From positions 166,567 to 230,566 of the forward strand of contig JAMYHL010000065.1 of NCBI GenBank assembly GCA_025531455.1: a DNA stretch of 64,000 bases. The letters are read 5' to 3'. The notes beneath the pieces were generated by a model. The model did not search any database, had not been told where the DNA came from, and saw nothing but the letters and a program-made list of their open reading frames with translations. The stretch's first letter is position 1, and each line of letters starts with the position of its first letter. The position numbers and the translations under genes were made by a program. Below, in pieces: positions 1-11,449 of this stretch. This DNA is from Apiotrichum sp. Y4204. Its lineage: Eukaryota; Basidiomycota; Tremellomycetes; Trichosporonales; Trichosporonaceae.

Positions 1-2508
1 GAGCTCGCGGCTGAGGAGCAGCGAAGGCGAGTCAGCAGGTGTGGCGGCCACAGAATCGAGAGACGCTGTCGACGAGCTGTTGTTGCTCGCAAAGGTGAGT
101 GCCGGTGGAAGCGGCGATGGAGGACCAGGCAGGGGGGACGGCGGGAAGGGCGACCCAGGGTTGGGCGACAGACCGTTAGGCGACCCAGTGCCGTTGGGGG
201 ACACCGGGAGGCCAAAGCCAGGACGAGGCGAGTAGAATCCGGAGAACTCTCGCTTCGCGGGCTGGGGCGACGACTTGAGGGCGGAGCCAAAGTCGTACCG
301 GCCGGAGAGAGAGCTCATACCGTCGTTGCTAGGCAGGCGAAGATGGCTCGGACGAGGCGAGCGCTTGACGGAAGCAAGCGGCTTGCTGAGCTCGTTGTCC
401 TCGGCAGTGAGGCGGTTGAGCTTGGCGCGCAGGTCAGCCATACGGTCGGCGTCGGCGCCCTTGACGCTCCAGGGGCTACCATTGCGGTTGACCGAGCGGC
501 CCATACCCGGGGCCGGAGAGCCGCGCGAGCGCTTGGGAACAAACTTGCGGGTCTCCTCAGCCTTGCGCTCAAACAAGACCGTGTAGTTGGAGTTGCCGTT
601 CGAGTCCCAGAACTCCTGGCCGTCGGTGTTGTATCGCACACAGAGGAAGAGCGACTTCTCCTCGATACGGTCAAGGAGATCGTGAAGTTTGATAGTAAAC
701 TGGAAGCGGTCGTAGGCGCCACCACGAATGCTCTCCTTGTATGTGGCCGTGACCTCCGAAGTGGTCTGCCACCAATCAAAGGTGAAGCGCACGGCAACCC
801 ATTTCTCGAACGAAAAGTTCTTCACGCGGACCATTCCGCGAAGCGCATCGCGATCCTCGTTGAGGTACAGCGACTCGATGAAAAGGTTGGAGTCGTAGTC
901 TAGCGACGTAGGGAAGTTAGGGAGGCGAACAGTAAGTTTCTTCTCCGGCTCGTCCTCATCCTCGCTCATGTCAGTCGGCGAGCCTTGGAGCGAGACGACC
1001 TGGGGTTTCTGGTCCTGAAGGAAGAGTTTGATGCGCTCGAGCTGGGCGTCGAAGTGAACATACTTGGGACAGCTCGGCGTCGTGGGGCAGGAGCGCGAGC
1101 CGGCAAAACGGTTCGGCTTTTCCTCGCGAGGAGTGCCGTTCTCGAGAAGTGGTCCGCTGTACTTGAGCGCCGACTTTACGATCTCGCCGCTCTTCTTCTT
1201 AATGACGCTGTGGAACGGGGAGTGGACGATGCCAGCGTTGAGGGGGAGGTCCGGGTTGGGCTGAGGCACAATGTTACCGAGGTCGAGCTTGAGGCCGGTC
1301 TCGCGGAACGGAGCGGCCGTCTGTGTGGGGGAGATGTGGATCACTGGGGATGTGGCAGTTGGAACAGTGGCAGATGGGATGACCATTGGCTGCGGATGGC
1401 TCGCCGAGCGAGGGGCAACAACAGTGGCAGAGAGGAGAGGGAGGTTTGCAAGCGAGGTCTCACTCCGCGTACGGGAGGGAGAGCGACGGGGAAGCATCTG
1501 CGTAGTCGACTCTGTCGGCGAGAGCGGGCCCTTCGGAGAGCTGGCGGCCGAGCTGGTGGTGGAAGAGGCATCATCAACGAGACCGGTGAAACCGAATAGA
1601 CGCGGGCGACGTGACCGACGGGTCTGGAGGGTCTCGGTGGTGCGGCGGGGAGAGCGAACCTCGGGAAGGACATTAGGGGTGACACTGCCACTGCGCGGGG
1701 AGCGCGACGTGAGGCGCGGAGGCGGACGGGGAGTGCGGCTGGTGCTGCTGGTCGGGGTGGAAGGGTCGGCAGAAGGCGACGTAGGTGGTGAGCGAGCTGG
1801 TGGGGTGGAAGGGCCAGGTGCCGGCACCGGCTGTTCAACTGGGGTCGGGGGCTGGATCAGGATGGGGGATGAAGAGTTTGCTGATTCAGAAACAGTGGGC
1901 AACGCGACGGTGGGAACCATTGTTTTGGACGAGGAAAGCTGGTGCACTGTAGACTCGGACTGAGCCCTGCGCAGGGAGAGAACACCGGTACCGATACGGA
2001 CGGCCTCGGCGGCGATGGCGGCGGCGTGCTGGGCTGATGGAGAGTCGTCTGATGTCTGCTTGGCGATGAGGGCCGCAGCACGCTGTTCGCGCTTCTCTGA
2101 CGCGAGGAGGGCGTCGACTACATCGGTATCAGCCGACGCACCAATCTTGACTGCTGCGTAGGGCATTCTGTCGAGGACACTGGTCGTGTTGATGCTAAGG
2201 ACGCGCACACCACCTAGAACCGCAAGGATGCCCCGTGGACGACAAAGGCGTAGCGCACTGGGACGTTGTGGTGGGAGCTGCGAGTGAAACTTTGAGCGGT
2301 TCACTCGCGGCGGAAGCGACTCGACAGCGGCGAGGAGCGGATCCGCCGAGCGAGGTGCGGAGGCTTGCGTCGTGGCGACGGACTCGGACCAGAAAACGGC
2401 CTCGAGCGTACACAGGCCGGAGAGGGGAGAGGGAGGCGGGGTGGGGTAGGCCGTGAAGAACGGTGGTGGCACAAGAGACGGCGACGGGTCGGGGGCTGCA
2501 TACGGCAT
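1..2508 (-). CDS. Glycogen-targeting regulatory subunit of protein phosphatase 1 (Gac1-like), 3' end cut off
   Basis: This protein should bring the PP1 catalytic subunit (Glc7) to glycogen so that glycogen synthase is dephosphorylated and activated. One open frame of at least 836 codons runs from an ATG at 2508 off the left edge with no intron needed. The first 450 residues are Pro/Ser/Thr-rich and probably disordered. Near residue 482 is KYVHFD, a good RVxF docking motif for PP1, followed by a conserved stretch containing LERIKLFL. Residues about 530-648 form a CBM21 carbohydrate-binding domain, with WVAVRFTFDWW, DRFQFTIKL and YNTDGQEFWDSNGNSNYTV. After it comes a Ser/Pro-rich tail with PSPLPGPPSPLPP. 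RVxF followed by CBM21 is the diagnostic order for fungal Gac1/Pig1/Pig2 and animal PPP1R3 proteins. I cannot say which yeast paralogue it matches. Confidence 0.88.
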   Translation of the reverse strand, partial: MPYAAPDPSPSLVPPPFFTAYPTPPPSPLSGLCTLEAVFWSESVATTQASAPRSADPLLAAVESLPPRVNRSKFHSQLPPQRPSALRLCRPRGILAVLGGVRVLSINTTSVLDRMPYAAVKIGASADTDVVDALLASEKREQRAAALIAKQTSDDSPSAQHAAAIAAEAVRIGTGVLSLRRAQSESTVHQLSSSKTMVPTVALPTVSESANSSSPILIQPPTPVEQPVPAPGPSTPPARSPPTSPSADPSTPTSSTSRTPRPPPRLTSRSPRSGSVTPNVLPEVRSPRRTTETLQTRRSRRPRLFGFTGLVDDASSTTSSAASSPKGPLSPTESTTQMLPRRSPSRTRSETSLANLPLLSATVVAPRSASHPQPMVIPSATVPTATSPVIHISPTQTAAPFRETGLKLDLGNIVPQPNPDLPLNAGIVHSPFHSVIKKKSGEIVKSALKYSGPLLENGTPREEKPNRFAGSRSCPTTPSCPKYVHFDAQLERIKLFLQDQKPQVVSLQGSPTDMSEDEDEPEKKLTVRLPNFPTSLDYDSNLFIESLYLNEDRDALRGMVRVKNFSFEKWVAVRFTFDWWQTTSEVTATYKESIRGGAYDRFQFTIKLHDLLDRIEEKSLFLCVRYNTDGQEFWDSNGNSNYTVLFERKAEETRKFVPKRSRGSPAPGMGRSVNRNGSPWSVKGADADRMADLRAKLNRLTAEDNELSKPLASVKRSPRPSHLRLPSNDGMSSLSGRYDFGSALKSSPQPAKREFSGFYSPRPGFGLPVSPNGTGSPNGLSPNPGSPFPPSPLPGPPSPLPPALTFASNNSSSTASLDSVAATPADSPSLLLSREL

Positions 2509-3488
2509 GTTAGCAAGGGGACCTCGTGGGTTGTGACGGGGTGAGGTGTAGAGGTGTGAACGAGGATAGACCAGCGACGAGAACGCCGTGGGAATAGAAG
2601 AATGGGGAGTCGGACCACAAAGTGCACAGCACGGTATGCTATATACCAAGTGTTTGGGAGCACAGTTGTGGAATGAAAGGATGCCGTGACTACGAGCTTC
2701 GTCGAGGACGAGGCCCAACAGACAGGACGAGGTATGCAGTTAAATGAGGATGAAAGGGAGGGCGAGTGGGGGTGGTAGACAACGCAAGGCGCGCCCAAGA
2801 GTCAGGTGAGTGCGGGGAGTGCACGCCCTCTGGCTTCTTTGCTGGGCGTGATGGAGGCCGGACGCCTGCCGTCCTTCCGCAAACAGTACGTACCGCTTGT
2901 TTTCCCAAGATCCAAGAATGCAGAAGGATGTGTGAGAGGGGATGTGCAAATGAAACCCGGAGAGGCGCTGGGAGGCGGCCGCGAGGTAGAGGAGAAGACG
3001 GCTGGCTTGGTCACGAGGCCATTCAAGGGGCCAACTGATGGGATACCGGCGCGCTCTCGAAGCGTGATGGTCCTTATGGGCAGGAATGTAGAAACGCGTT
3101 GGGGGGCTGGATGACTGGGGCCAAGCCTGTAGAGTGCCTGTTGGACGGGCGTGATGGGGAGAGAAGAGTGAACAGCAGGGCTCGGGATGTCGGTGATGGT
3201 GATCGCGATGAAGAATGTGTCGTGCGGAGAATCAAGTGTGGACGAGCGGGGCTTATTCCCACTGCCTCGAGGCGTTCGCTAGTGTGCTGTCTACCGACCA
3301 GTGTGGGGTCTAGTGTGTAGCTCGTGTTCTCGCAGCGAAGAACCGTGAGAAGAGCTGGGAAATCGAGAAAAGTTTGCGAGACAACAACGAGGATCGGTGA
3401 GGTCCTGGGGTGGTATGGCGACTACGGCTTGGGACCTGGCGATTGAGTTGTCTCTGAATCGCTGATCGGTGTCGGATCTGGAATCGTG

Positions 3489-3660
3489 GCGACAGCGGAT
3501 GGGGAAGTGGGGGAGCAGGGGGGGGCAGGAATATACAGCGGACGGCGGACAGAGGATACGAGCAAGACGGGGGGTGGTACAAGACGGGCACGGGAGGGCA
3601 CGAGAACAATGGGGGGTTAATCGGGAGTGGGATACTGGGTGGGGGGGAGGAGGGGGAGAG
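3489..3660 (+). repeat. G-rich tract with several G-runs
   Basis: On the + strand this stretch has at least six runs of four or more G (for example near 3509, 3520, 3569, 3610, 3642 and 3651), separated by short A/T/C spacers. Such spacing is compatible with G-quadruplex formation. It lies about 1 kb upstream of the PP1-subunit start codon. Confidence 0.5.
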
Positions 3661-6600
3661 CTAGCGGCGACGGTGAACAGAAAAAGACGAAGTACAGTAC
3701 AAGGCAGATGAGCAGTAAGTGCGGCACTGTTCATCACAATCATTTCATGTTCTACAGGAACGGCAGGCCCGGACTGCGCGCGCTGGTGTGCTGGTGCTGG
3801 TGGTGCTGGTGGTGCCCAGCAAATCTGTTGCATCTGTTGGGTGCAGTGTGTGCATTACGACATGCATCACACATAGCGGCATTCCCACCCCCGCTTGTGC
3901 CCCTGTGTTCGGCATACAGAGAGAGCAGGCCCCAAAGGCCTAGAGGCTAGAGAGGAGAGAGGCGGCGTGCGCGAGTGTCAATTGGGCAGAGCTGCAGGTT
4001 TTCTTTCTTCACCCAGCACGAGTGATGCGTCAGCCAGTTCAGCCCAGGGTAATCCGGGCCCCTGCCGGCGTCATTCCACTCCCCAAAGACTTCGGCCGCG
4101 CAGCCACTGCCGCACTCTTGCCGTTCTGCTGAACGGCAAGCCTTTGCTATCCAAGGCTCAAGAAGGCGCAAGGGCTGGGCTGCGGCTGCAACAGCTCAGG
4201 GATGAGAGCCTTACAGCCAGATGTGAGTGTCTCCGCTCCTCCTCCTTTCTGCCTCTGCAAGGTCTCATCCAGGCAAATCTGGGCCCAGTGCCGCTGATAC
4301 CAGTGGCGTCAGGCTGGCACACGTCCTTCCAGACATTGACCGGCCTTGGCCGCCACCCACCCAGCACCACCAGCACCCACCCACAAATAATGGGGCAAAA
4401 AAACGAAGGAGCGAGCCGCAAACGAAAATCCAAAATTTACACTTTGTCTTTCGGCATCGGCCTCCCCCAACGGGCGAGTGATCATGCTGATCCGCCGCGT
4501 CCCAGATGTTGGGAACGAGGTTTTTGGCGAGACCGAGAAAGCCTTGTGGCCAGTAGGCTGCGCGATAGATACCGAGACTGATCTTGTCGCGTCACGTCGT
4601 GTACTAACTGCGCATGGATTTTACGGTTTCATCTCGCTATACCTGGGTATCCTGGGAATGCCACTTGCTACTTGCTGCTTGCTGTTCTTGGATTCTGTTT
4701 CGTTGATCCGGCGCTCAGAAGCATCGAAGCACCGAGGCATGGGAAGCACAGGAGGGGAAGATCATTACTTGGGGCCGTGCGCACCGATGATCACCGCGCG
4801 CGGATCACAATCGGCGCCCGAAACCACTCCTCTTTGCGCTCCACGATTATAAAGATCGGCGGTCTGTGTGTCTGACAACACAATGACAATAAGATGAGTG
4901 ACTATCGCATACGTCTCCGCTCGATGCACAACAATACAAACTCGTGGTAAGACAGCAACTACCCCGATTTGTATTGCAGCAACCGCAGTCACCAGTTATA
5001 GGCCAGTACAAAAAGGACGCCATGTCGATCCCCCCCTGTAGCACGCTCCTCCAGCCCTGCGATACATCCTGCATTCTGCATTTTTTTCCTCGTACAACGG
5101 CCAGCGCCTATTGGCCCCGGATGCCGCAACGCGCACTGGCCGCCGGCTTGTTCAGGATCCCCGGCCTGGATAAGGAACGCAGGGACGAGGAGGCACCAGG
5201 GGGAGCTACCGCGCGTGTGGTAGTAGTGGTCAGATGCCGCGGGCGCGGGGAAATCGATGCGGGGACAGCTTCTGCGCTTCTGCGCTTCTCGCCGCGGCTG
5301 CGGCTGCGGCTGGAGATTCATGTTCGCCGGGCAATGGGCTCAGGTACATGGACGCACAGTGCCAAAACCAAACTCGGCCGTGCAGCAGCAGCGGCAGTGG
5401 CCGACCCTGGGCCACTACGCCACCGGCAAACCACAGGCGCCGCGTGCGTGGTGACCTGGTCCAGCTGGTCACTGACCTGGCCTATAGTCGGCACGATCGA
5501 GGATTCACCCAGGCGTACCACAGCCTCCAGGCCTGAGTCATGGGTGGCGGTCGACGCCGCGCCGTCATCTCCTACCCCATCATCGACGCCACCTACTACT
5601 GGCTCGCTGCCACCACATTCCCGCCACGGAAAGCCATGCCGCCTCCCGACCTCTTGGCCCATTGTTTTGCCGCCTGGCCAGACCCCCGCTCCTGATATCA
5701 TGTGCCCATCCTACTGGTGCGTGTACTTGTACTTATTCCGGGGACTGACGAGGCGGCAACTGCTGTGGACCAGTCGGAGCGTGCCTCCATATCGTGAGCC
5801 CGTCCTCTGGAGATCATTGGAGGCGGCGGGGCATGCGGGGCTAGTGTGGTTCTTAAATGCATTCTTTTTAGTAGCAGTGACTACCGCGGTGAATAGACCA
5901 GGAAAGGTAGACGAACATCAGCACCAACGCAACCTCTCCTCCAAGGGCTCATGCCATGTCTCCCTAAAGCGTGAGCGCGTGCGCACTCCCGGGGAGTACT
6001 TGCGTGCTTCTGTAAGTCACTGCCGCGTAGAATATACGCAGAGTTCCTCCCCGATCGTTTCCCTTTTTTTCCCACGCCCACAGGTCCCCCCACATTGCCC
6101 AGCCTGAAACACTGAAACACACCGTACGGCACGCAATACACGTCGTAGATTCTTCACCGCAATGATCAATGAGCCCCGCCCTGCCTCCATTCTGCGGCGT
6201 TCCAGCGCACTGAGCGCCAACTCGTGCCGTAAACTACTCTCCTCTGGCGTGCACCCCCTCACCCGCCAGCCGTGCGCCACGCGCCGGCGATCTTCGCCTC
6301 GCGCGCCGCGTCGCCTCGTGTCTTGGTGGGCGGTGGGGGTGGCGCCGTGGCGCACGGTTCTCAGCCCACAGCCAAGGAATTTGTATTACGCCGTTGAAGT
6401 TTTAATGTTTACACCCCCCCTCCCCGCGGAGGATTTGTATTCCTCGCGCGCGCACGGTGCACCAGAGATACAAGATAGAAGCACAAAGCCCACATTGGTC
6501 GCCAGGTCCAGATCCAGTTTATGCCCCGGTGACAGCGTGGACGGTGGTACGCGTATACGCGGTTCAGAAGCAGAAGCTTTCGAGGCAGCTGCACATGTGC

Positions 6601-7936
6601 ACGCACGACGCGCAGGAAAAAGTGAAGGGCAAAGCGCGAAGCCCGAAGCGCAAAGCCGCACTGCACCGCGATTGCAAGGATCAAGCATACAGGAGTGAAT
6701 GCCGATATCGACACGCGCCGTCAGGGACGTTCCGCCGGCATCCCTGGCCTGGTTCCCACACCAAAAGAAACTAACCCATCATTGCGCAACATCCCCACAG
6801 AAAACGACAAAATGGTACGATAGAAGGCAGCACAGGCAGTAGTATCACTTCTGAGCTTCCAGCTCCCAGGATCCCAGTAGTATTTTATGAACACGCGACC
6901 TTTGCCGCGGTAGTTCTCAGCGCCGATCGCGGCTCCCTTTGGCCCCGTACGGCCCCGGTCCCGGCTCCCCAGATCCAGAAGCCCAGAAGCCTAGAATACC
7001 AGAAGCGGTACGGCGGCGCGGGACTGGGACGCGCACTGGCGACGCGCCGTGTGGGGATGTGGGGGTGTCGCAGATCTGAATCTCTGATATCTCAGACGCG
7101 CCGGCTGTCGCCAGTCGCAGGCGAGGCTTACGGAGATCGGAGATGACCTTAAGAGCCATCGGAGTTGCGACGGGGTAGCATTGCTCCGGCACCTGTGGGC
7201 GAGCGGATTTCGCGCCTCCGCTCGAGTCCGCTGATCGTTGTGTGGCGCTTGGCCGAGTGCCAACGATATACAATCGCACACCAGAGCACATCACCTGTAT
7301 GTATCTCTCCCTCCGCCATTCGTAACACGGCAACTGCAAAGGACATGTGGTCTTGAGCGAGGCTCGTGGCGCCAGGCGAGGCATGCCATGCCGTACCCGG
7401 TATCTGACGGCGTTCAAAGCGTCCACTCCACAATTCATAGGGCTCAACAGCAAAGGGCCGAATTGTCTCGCAACGGCGAACCCACGTTGATACTCGGATG
7501 CAGATAGGACGGCAGGTGCGCAGATGCCTGGGGTATGTGGTTTGTATTAGGACACTCATGATTGTTTTACACTCCTCGCCGCCAAATGCCACCATTCAGT
7601 CCTGCCACGCGTGCTGATCACTCTACGAATCCGAAGTCACAGCAGGGAACCGCTGGTGCGAAGCTCGGTAAGCTGGAATAAGGCTGCTGCTGCCTTGCTG
7701 CTTGTGCCCTGGTCATCATGCACATAAGAGTCTCCAGACGGCGAGGTGTCAGCTGGCGCGCGGGTGGCCGGGGTGCCACCCGCCAGGTGCCCGGTCAGTG
7801 GAAGGGCGGGCGTCTCTCCTCTCTCACGGTGGAGCCGGCCCGGCGCCGCCGTGGAGATCTAGACACCGAGGAACAGAGATTCAGACAACAGCGCCACCGT
7901 CAGCTGGACGTACGTACCGGTGCACGACCCAAGCTT

Positions 7937-8002
7937 CAGAATCAGAATCAGAATCACAAACTAGAATCAGTGATCAGGATGAGAATCAGAATCAGAATCA
8001 GA
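7937..8002 (+). repeat. Degenerate AGAATC hexanucleotide microsatellite
   Basis: About nine units of AGAATC or close variants occur in two blocks, 7937-7955 and 7980-8002, split by a diverged stretch with TGATCAGG. The repeat lies in non-coding DNA. Hexamer arrays of this kind usually vary in length between strains. Confidence 0.75.
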
Positions 8003-9042
8003 CGGGGAGAGAGGCAAGAATCAGAACCGCGCACGAGCACAAGCACAAACACATGATAAGGTATAATAATTGTCAGGGCGCGTGGCACAATTGAGTGTCT
8101 TGCACATGCGCACATTGGACATGTGGACGCCCTTGAGCACCCGTGGCGCTTCGCTAACGGAAGCGATTGGATGCGGGGTACTCTGGGGTCAGCGCGGGGT
8201 GGTGTGCGGGGTATCCGCGGGAAAGATACAGCGCGGGGATAAAGGCGAAGAGTGGACATGGAGGAACGAGACATTGTTCTGAGGAATATGATGCCACGGA
8301 CCAGAGGGACGAGCGGGCACGAAGGAATGTGTGAGATGCAGGGCCCGAGGGAACGTGTGAGAGGAGAAAGGACCAAGGATGATCCGGTGACGCCCCTTCG
8401 CCTCGTCGCACGTTCGGCTATCGTCCTCGGCGACTGGCAACTGGCGATCTGCGACCCGGCGACCTGGGAATAATAAGGTCGGACAGCGGTCAATGCTCCA
8501 GCTCTGAAACTGGATCGTGACGGTCTCTTGATGGTGGTGGTATCTCAGTAACGAGAGCCAGTAGCTCTGTCAGCACGTTTAGTTATTATTAGCGGCCCCG
8601 TGCGTGGCCCCGACCCAGCCACCGCGCCACCCATCGTGTATCGCAGTGTGCAATTGTGCGGAATTGTATCGTGGTATTACAAACAATAATGTCTGTTTAA
8701 CGTCTGTCCAGCTCCTGAATATCAGATTCTTCACAGCACGCAGCCAACCAGTTTCGAGGACTGAAGGTCGCAGCGTACTGGCCCTTGTCATGCGGCGCCG
8801 CCAGGCTCCAGGCGAGGTTCGTGCGACAGACATCCGGTCGTGTCGGAGTTCTCGTTGTCTGGATACGTCGTCGTTATCTGTACCCTCAAGGCACAATAGA
8901 ATCTATGCGTCTTCCCCTTTGCGTTCCATCTCCTGGCGTCGACTCGGCCCGTCACCACGTTCGAGAGTATGACAATGTGGCAGTGCAACAGTTGGAGAGC
9001 GCACGAGGTTGTAACTTCTATTCCTGTTCTTTGCTTCTGTTC

Positions 9043-11072
9043 TCACATACTGGCGAGTGGCGCCCGTCGCCGTCCGACCTTGAACACGCCCGCCAGACGC
9101 GACGACGACGACGGCGCAGGTGGCGGGCCCCGCCCGCCAGGCGACACCTCAAGCCCAGAGGTGTGCGTCAATGCCGATTCGCCCGAATCGTGCGAGGTGT
9201 ACGATGTGTGTGAGGTATGCGACGCGTGCGATGCCTGTGATGCCTGTGATGCCTGTGATGCGTGCGATCCGTGGGAGATATGCGACACGTGCGATGCCCG
9301 CGACGCATGTGATGCCCGGGACGACCTGGACGTGCGTGATTCGCGCGACGAACCAGACATGGTGCTCCTCATCGTCCCCGATCCGGCCGGAAAGCTCGAG
9401 AGGGCGCGGGGCGACCTTGTCGACGACGCGCTCGAGACAATCGACACGGGCGAGACAGGCGTCCATACCTCGATTGGTGGCTCCTCCGGGATGAACTCGG
9501 GCGGCGCACGGGGCATCGGGGCGCCCTTGAAATGCTCGCCGCACCGACGACACTTGGCGCCCGTCGCACTGGAGTCAATATCTGAATTGAATGACCACGG
9601 CGCGACTTGGCGGAATGCTGCACAGCTGTGGCAGTGCCACTCGACATCCAGTATTCCTCGCCTTGTCACCACTCTACACTCTCACTCACCCCCATCCAAC
9701 CGGCGAGAATATGTCGCGCGGGCGCGCGCGGGCAAAGATGTCGTGGCCGGTCCGTTCGCACAGAGTCTTGTTCGCGTCAAAGATGCGTTCGCGGCCGGAC
9801 TGCCGGCCTTCCTCGACGGGAACATATTCTGGTGTGAGCTGGGAACTTAAGTAGTGTGGGGGACTCTTTCCCAGAGCTTTTGAGCCCCGTTCTCTCCGGC
9901 AAACTTCAAAAGGCAGCTATCCATATGATCATCATGACCCTACCCGTCCGACACTCACTGGTTTCCTCCAGTTCGAGATGCAGCCCCGTCGCGGTCTTGG
10001 CCGGCTTCTTGAGCGTTCGCCGCCGCCCGGGCGGCTTCTGCTTGCTCTGCTGGTATCCTTCCGCAAACCACGGCAGGTCGCGCGGGTCGTCCTTTGCCTC
10101 GCCCGTCGGATCCCCGGTTGGGCCGTCGCCCTGAACCGTGCGCTTCACGATCGAGGTCTCGGACTCGGCCATCTTCTGCGCCGCTTCCGCCGCTTCGGCC
10201 AGCCACGGCGGTGGAGACGCCCCGGCCGGCGCTGGACGGATAGTCGAGTTCGCCAGCGCCCCCCGATATCCCTGCGCGAACCACGGCAGTCCGATCACTT
10301 CACTTTTACTCCCGTCCGCCTCCCGCGGCGGCAGCGGGCGCGTGCTGGACATTTTCTGCTGGTATCCCTGCGCAAACCAGGGAAGACCTCCGGGCGGGCT
10401 CGGCGGGCGTGGCGGGGAGGGAAGGACGGCGGGGTGCGCCGCGGGGTCTGCTGGCGTGGCGGTGTTGGAGGACGCGGAGGACGGCGAGCTGGACGCGGAG
10501 AGCGGCGGCGGGGGAGGGTGGGAGTATCGCAGTCCCGAGGGGGACGGACATGCCCGGCGGAGGTCAGCGAGGTTGAACTCGCCGGCCGCGCGCAGGCGGG
10601 ACTTTGCGGCGCGTCCCCGCGCCGGGCCGAGACTCAGACTGCGCGTGTGCCCCACACTCGGCATACACTCGTCGCTTCCCATGCTTGCCATGCTCGCCAC
10701 GCTGAGGCTGGCTGTACTCCGCGTGCTTCGAGTGCTGCGCGCCGTGACGTAGGCGCTCTCCTCGCTGTCGGCGTCGGATCCGACCGTCGGAATCGTCAAT
10801 GGCGACGCGGGCGGAAGCGGGGGCACCTGTGGCGCCTCGTGCGGCGTGCGCCAGGATGGACGCGGGGGACGGGGAAGTGGCGAACTCGGGCGGCGCGGCG
10901 GGGCCGGGGGCGGACTCGTGCTGATGCACATTCTTGGGCGTCCGCTGCTGCTGTTACTGCTACTGCTACTGCTCGCGGCGGCGTTGGCGGGGATGTCGGG
11001 CTTGCGCGGGGCGCTGCCGGCGGCACCGCTGGGTCTCGGCCGGCGCGGAGTGTTCTGTTGTGGCTGCTGCAT
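9043..11072 (-). CDS. Low-complexity zinc-ribbon protein with three LPWFA[QE]GY repeats, function unknown
   Basis: Family not recognised. Exon 1 is 9959-11072, intron 9829-9958 (GTGAGT...CAG), exon 2 about 9690-9828, exon 3 about 9662 down to the stop at 9043. Exon 1 is rich in Ser, Pro and Arg and carries LPWFAQGY at residues 230-237 and 262-269 and LPWFAEGY at 333-340. Exon 2 encodes YVPVEEGRQSGRERIFDANK, which looks folded. Exon 3 opens with WHCHSC and, about 20 residues later, CRRC, a good treble-clef or zinc-ribbon pair, and ends in a Ser-His tripeptide repeat. The exon 2/3 junction is not settled: either an unusually short intron of about 28 nt with donor at 9689, or a GTGCGA donor about 70 nt upstream. 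A CTATATAG element lies 53 bp upstream of the ATG. The repeats may be docking motifs, which is inference. Confidence 0.7.
9190..9340 (-). repeat. 9-bp tandem repeats encoding Ser-His-X tripeptides
   Basis: Imperfect 9-bp units (GATGCCTGT and variants on the + strand) encode about 15 Ser-(His/Gln)-(Ala/Thr/Val) tripeptides on the minus strand, in the C-terminal part of the zinc-ribbon protein. The repeat keeps the reading frame open, as expected for a coding minisatellite. Confidence 0.8.
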
Positions 11073-11124
11073 GAGTGATGGTGGAGTGGAATGGTCGGAG
11101 GAGAGATCCCCCGATTTGCGTCGC

Positions 11125-11132
11125 TGCTATAT
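11125..11132 (-). promoter_or_regulatory. TATA-like element of the zinc-ribbon gene
   Basis: CTATATAG lies 53 bp upstream of the start codon at 11072. The same octamer lies 51 bp upstream of the RNA repair gene start, and PRO1 has a TATA element 40 bp before its ATG, so this spacing seems to recur here. Confidence 0.45.
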
Positions 11133-11449
11133 AGAACAAGCTCGACAGACATGTCCGTCTCCGTCTCCAGGTCGTCTACTCATGCTCCTCATAAAAATAC
11201 CTCCAGATGGCAGGCATCCATGCACACCTGCTCGAGAGATAAGAGTTACAGTGCTCTCGTACATGCCGGACCTGTTACTGGCCAGTGTGGGCCGTTTGCG
11301 ACCGTGCCTGTTACGAGTTGACGCGATCGCCCCCTCTGCCTCGCCGAGGGTTTGCGGTTCTGCAGTCCTGAGATGTCGGAAGGTCGATGCCATCCACATT
11401 GGGCACGACACAGATGTCCCCCAGCTCATTTCCATGCCGTCAGCTGCAT

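Larger units (their letters stand above)
2509..9042. other. 6.5-kb stretch without a supportable gene
   Basis: Many six-frame ORFs lie here, the longest 387 codons at 4944-6107 (+). None shows a recognisable domain, a believable composition or a splice pattern that joins into a protein. The part next to 2508 must hold the promoter and leader of the PP1-subunit gene; a TATATA-like site lies near 2639-2645. The segment contains G-rich runs at 3489-3660 and a hexanucleotide repeat at 7937-8002. No tRNA or rRNA gene was recognised. Confidence 0.5.

Noticed and set aside
4944..6107. 387-codon + strand ORF
   Set aside because: No domain, erratic composition and no conserved-looking block; long ORFs arise by chance in GC-rich DNA.
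8969..9850. 293-codon + strand ORF with Cys-Asp-Ala repeats
   Set aside because: Antisense of the Ser-His-X repeat in the zinc-ribbon gene, whose frame carries paired CxxC motifs and spliced exons.
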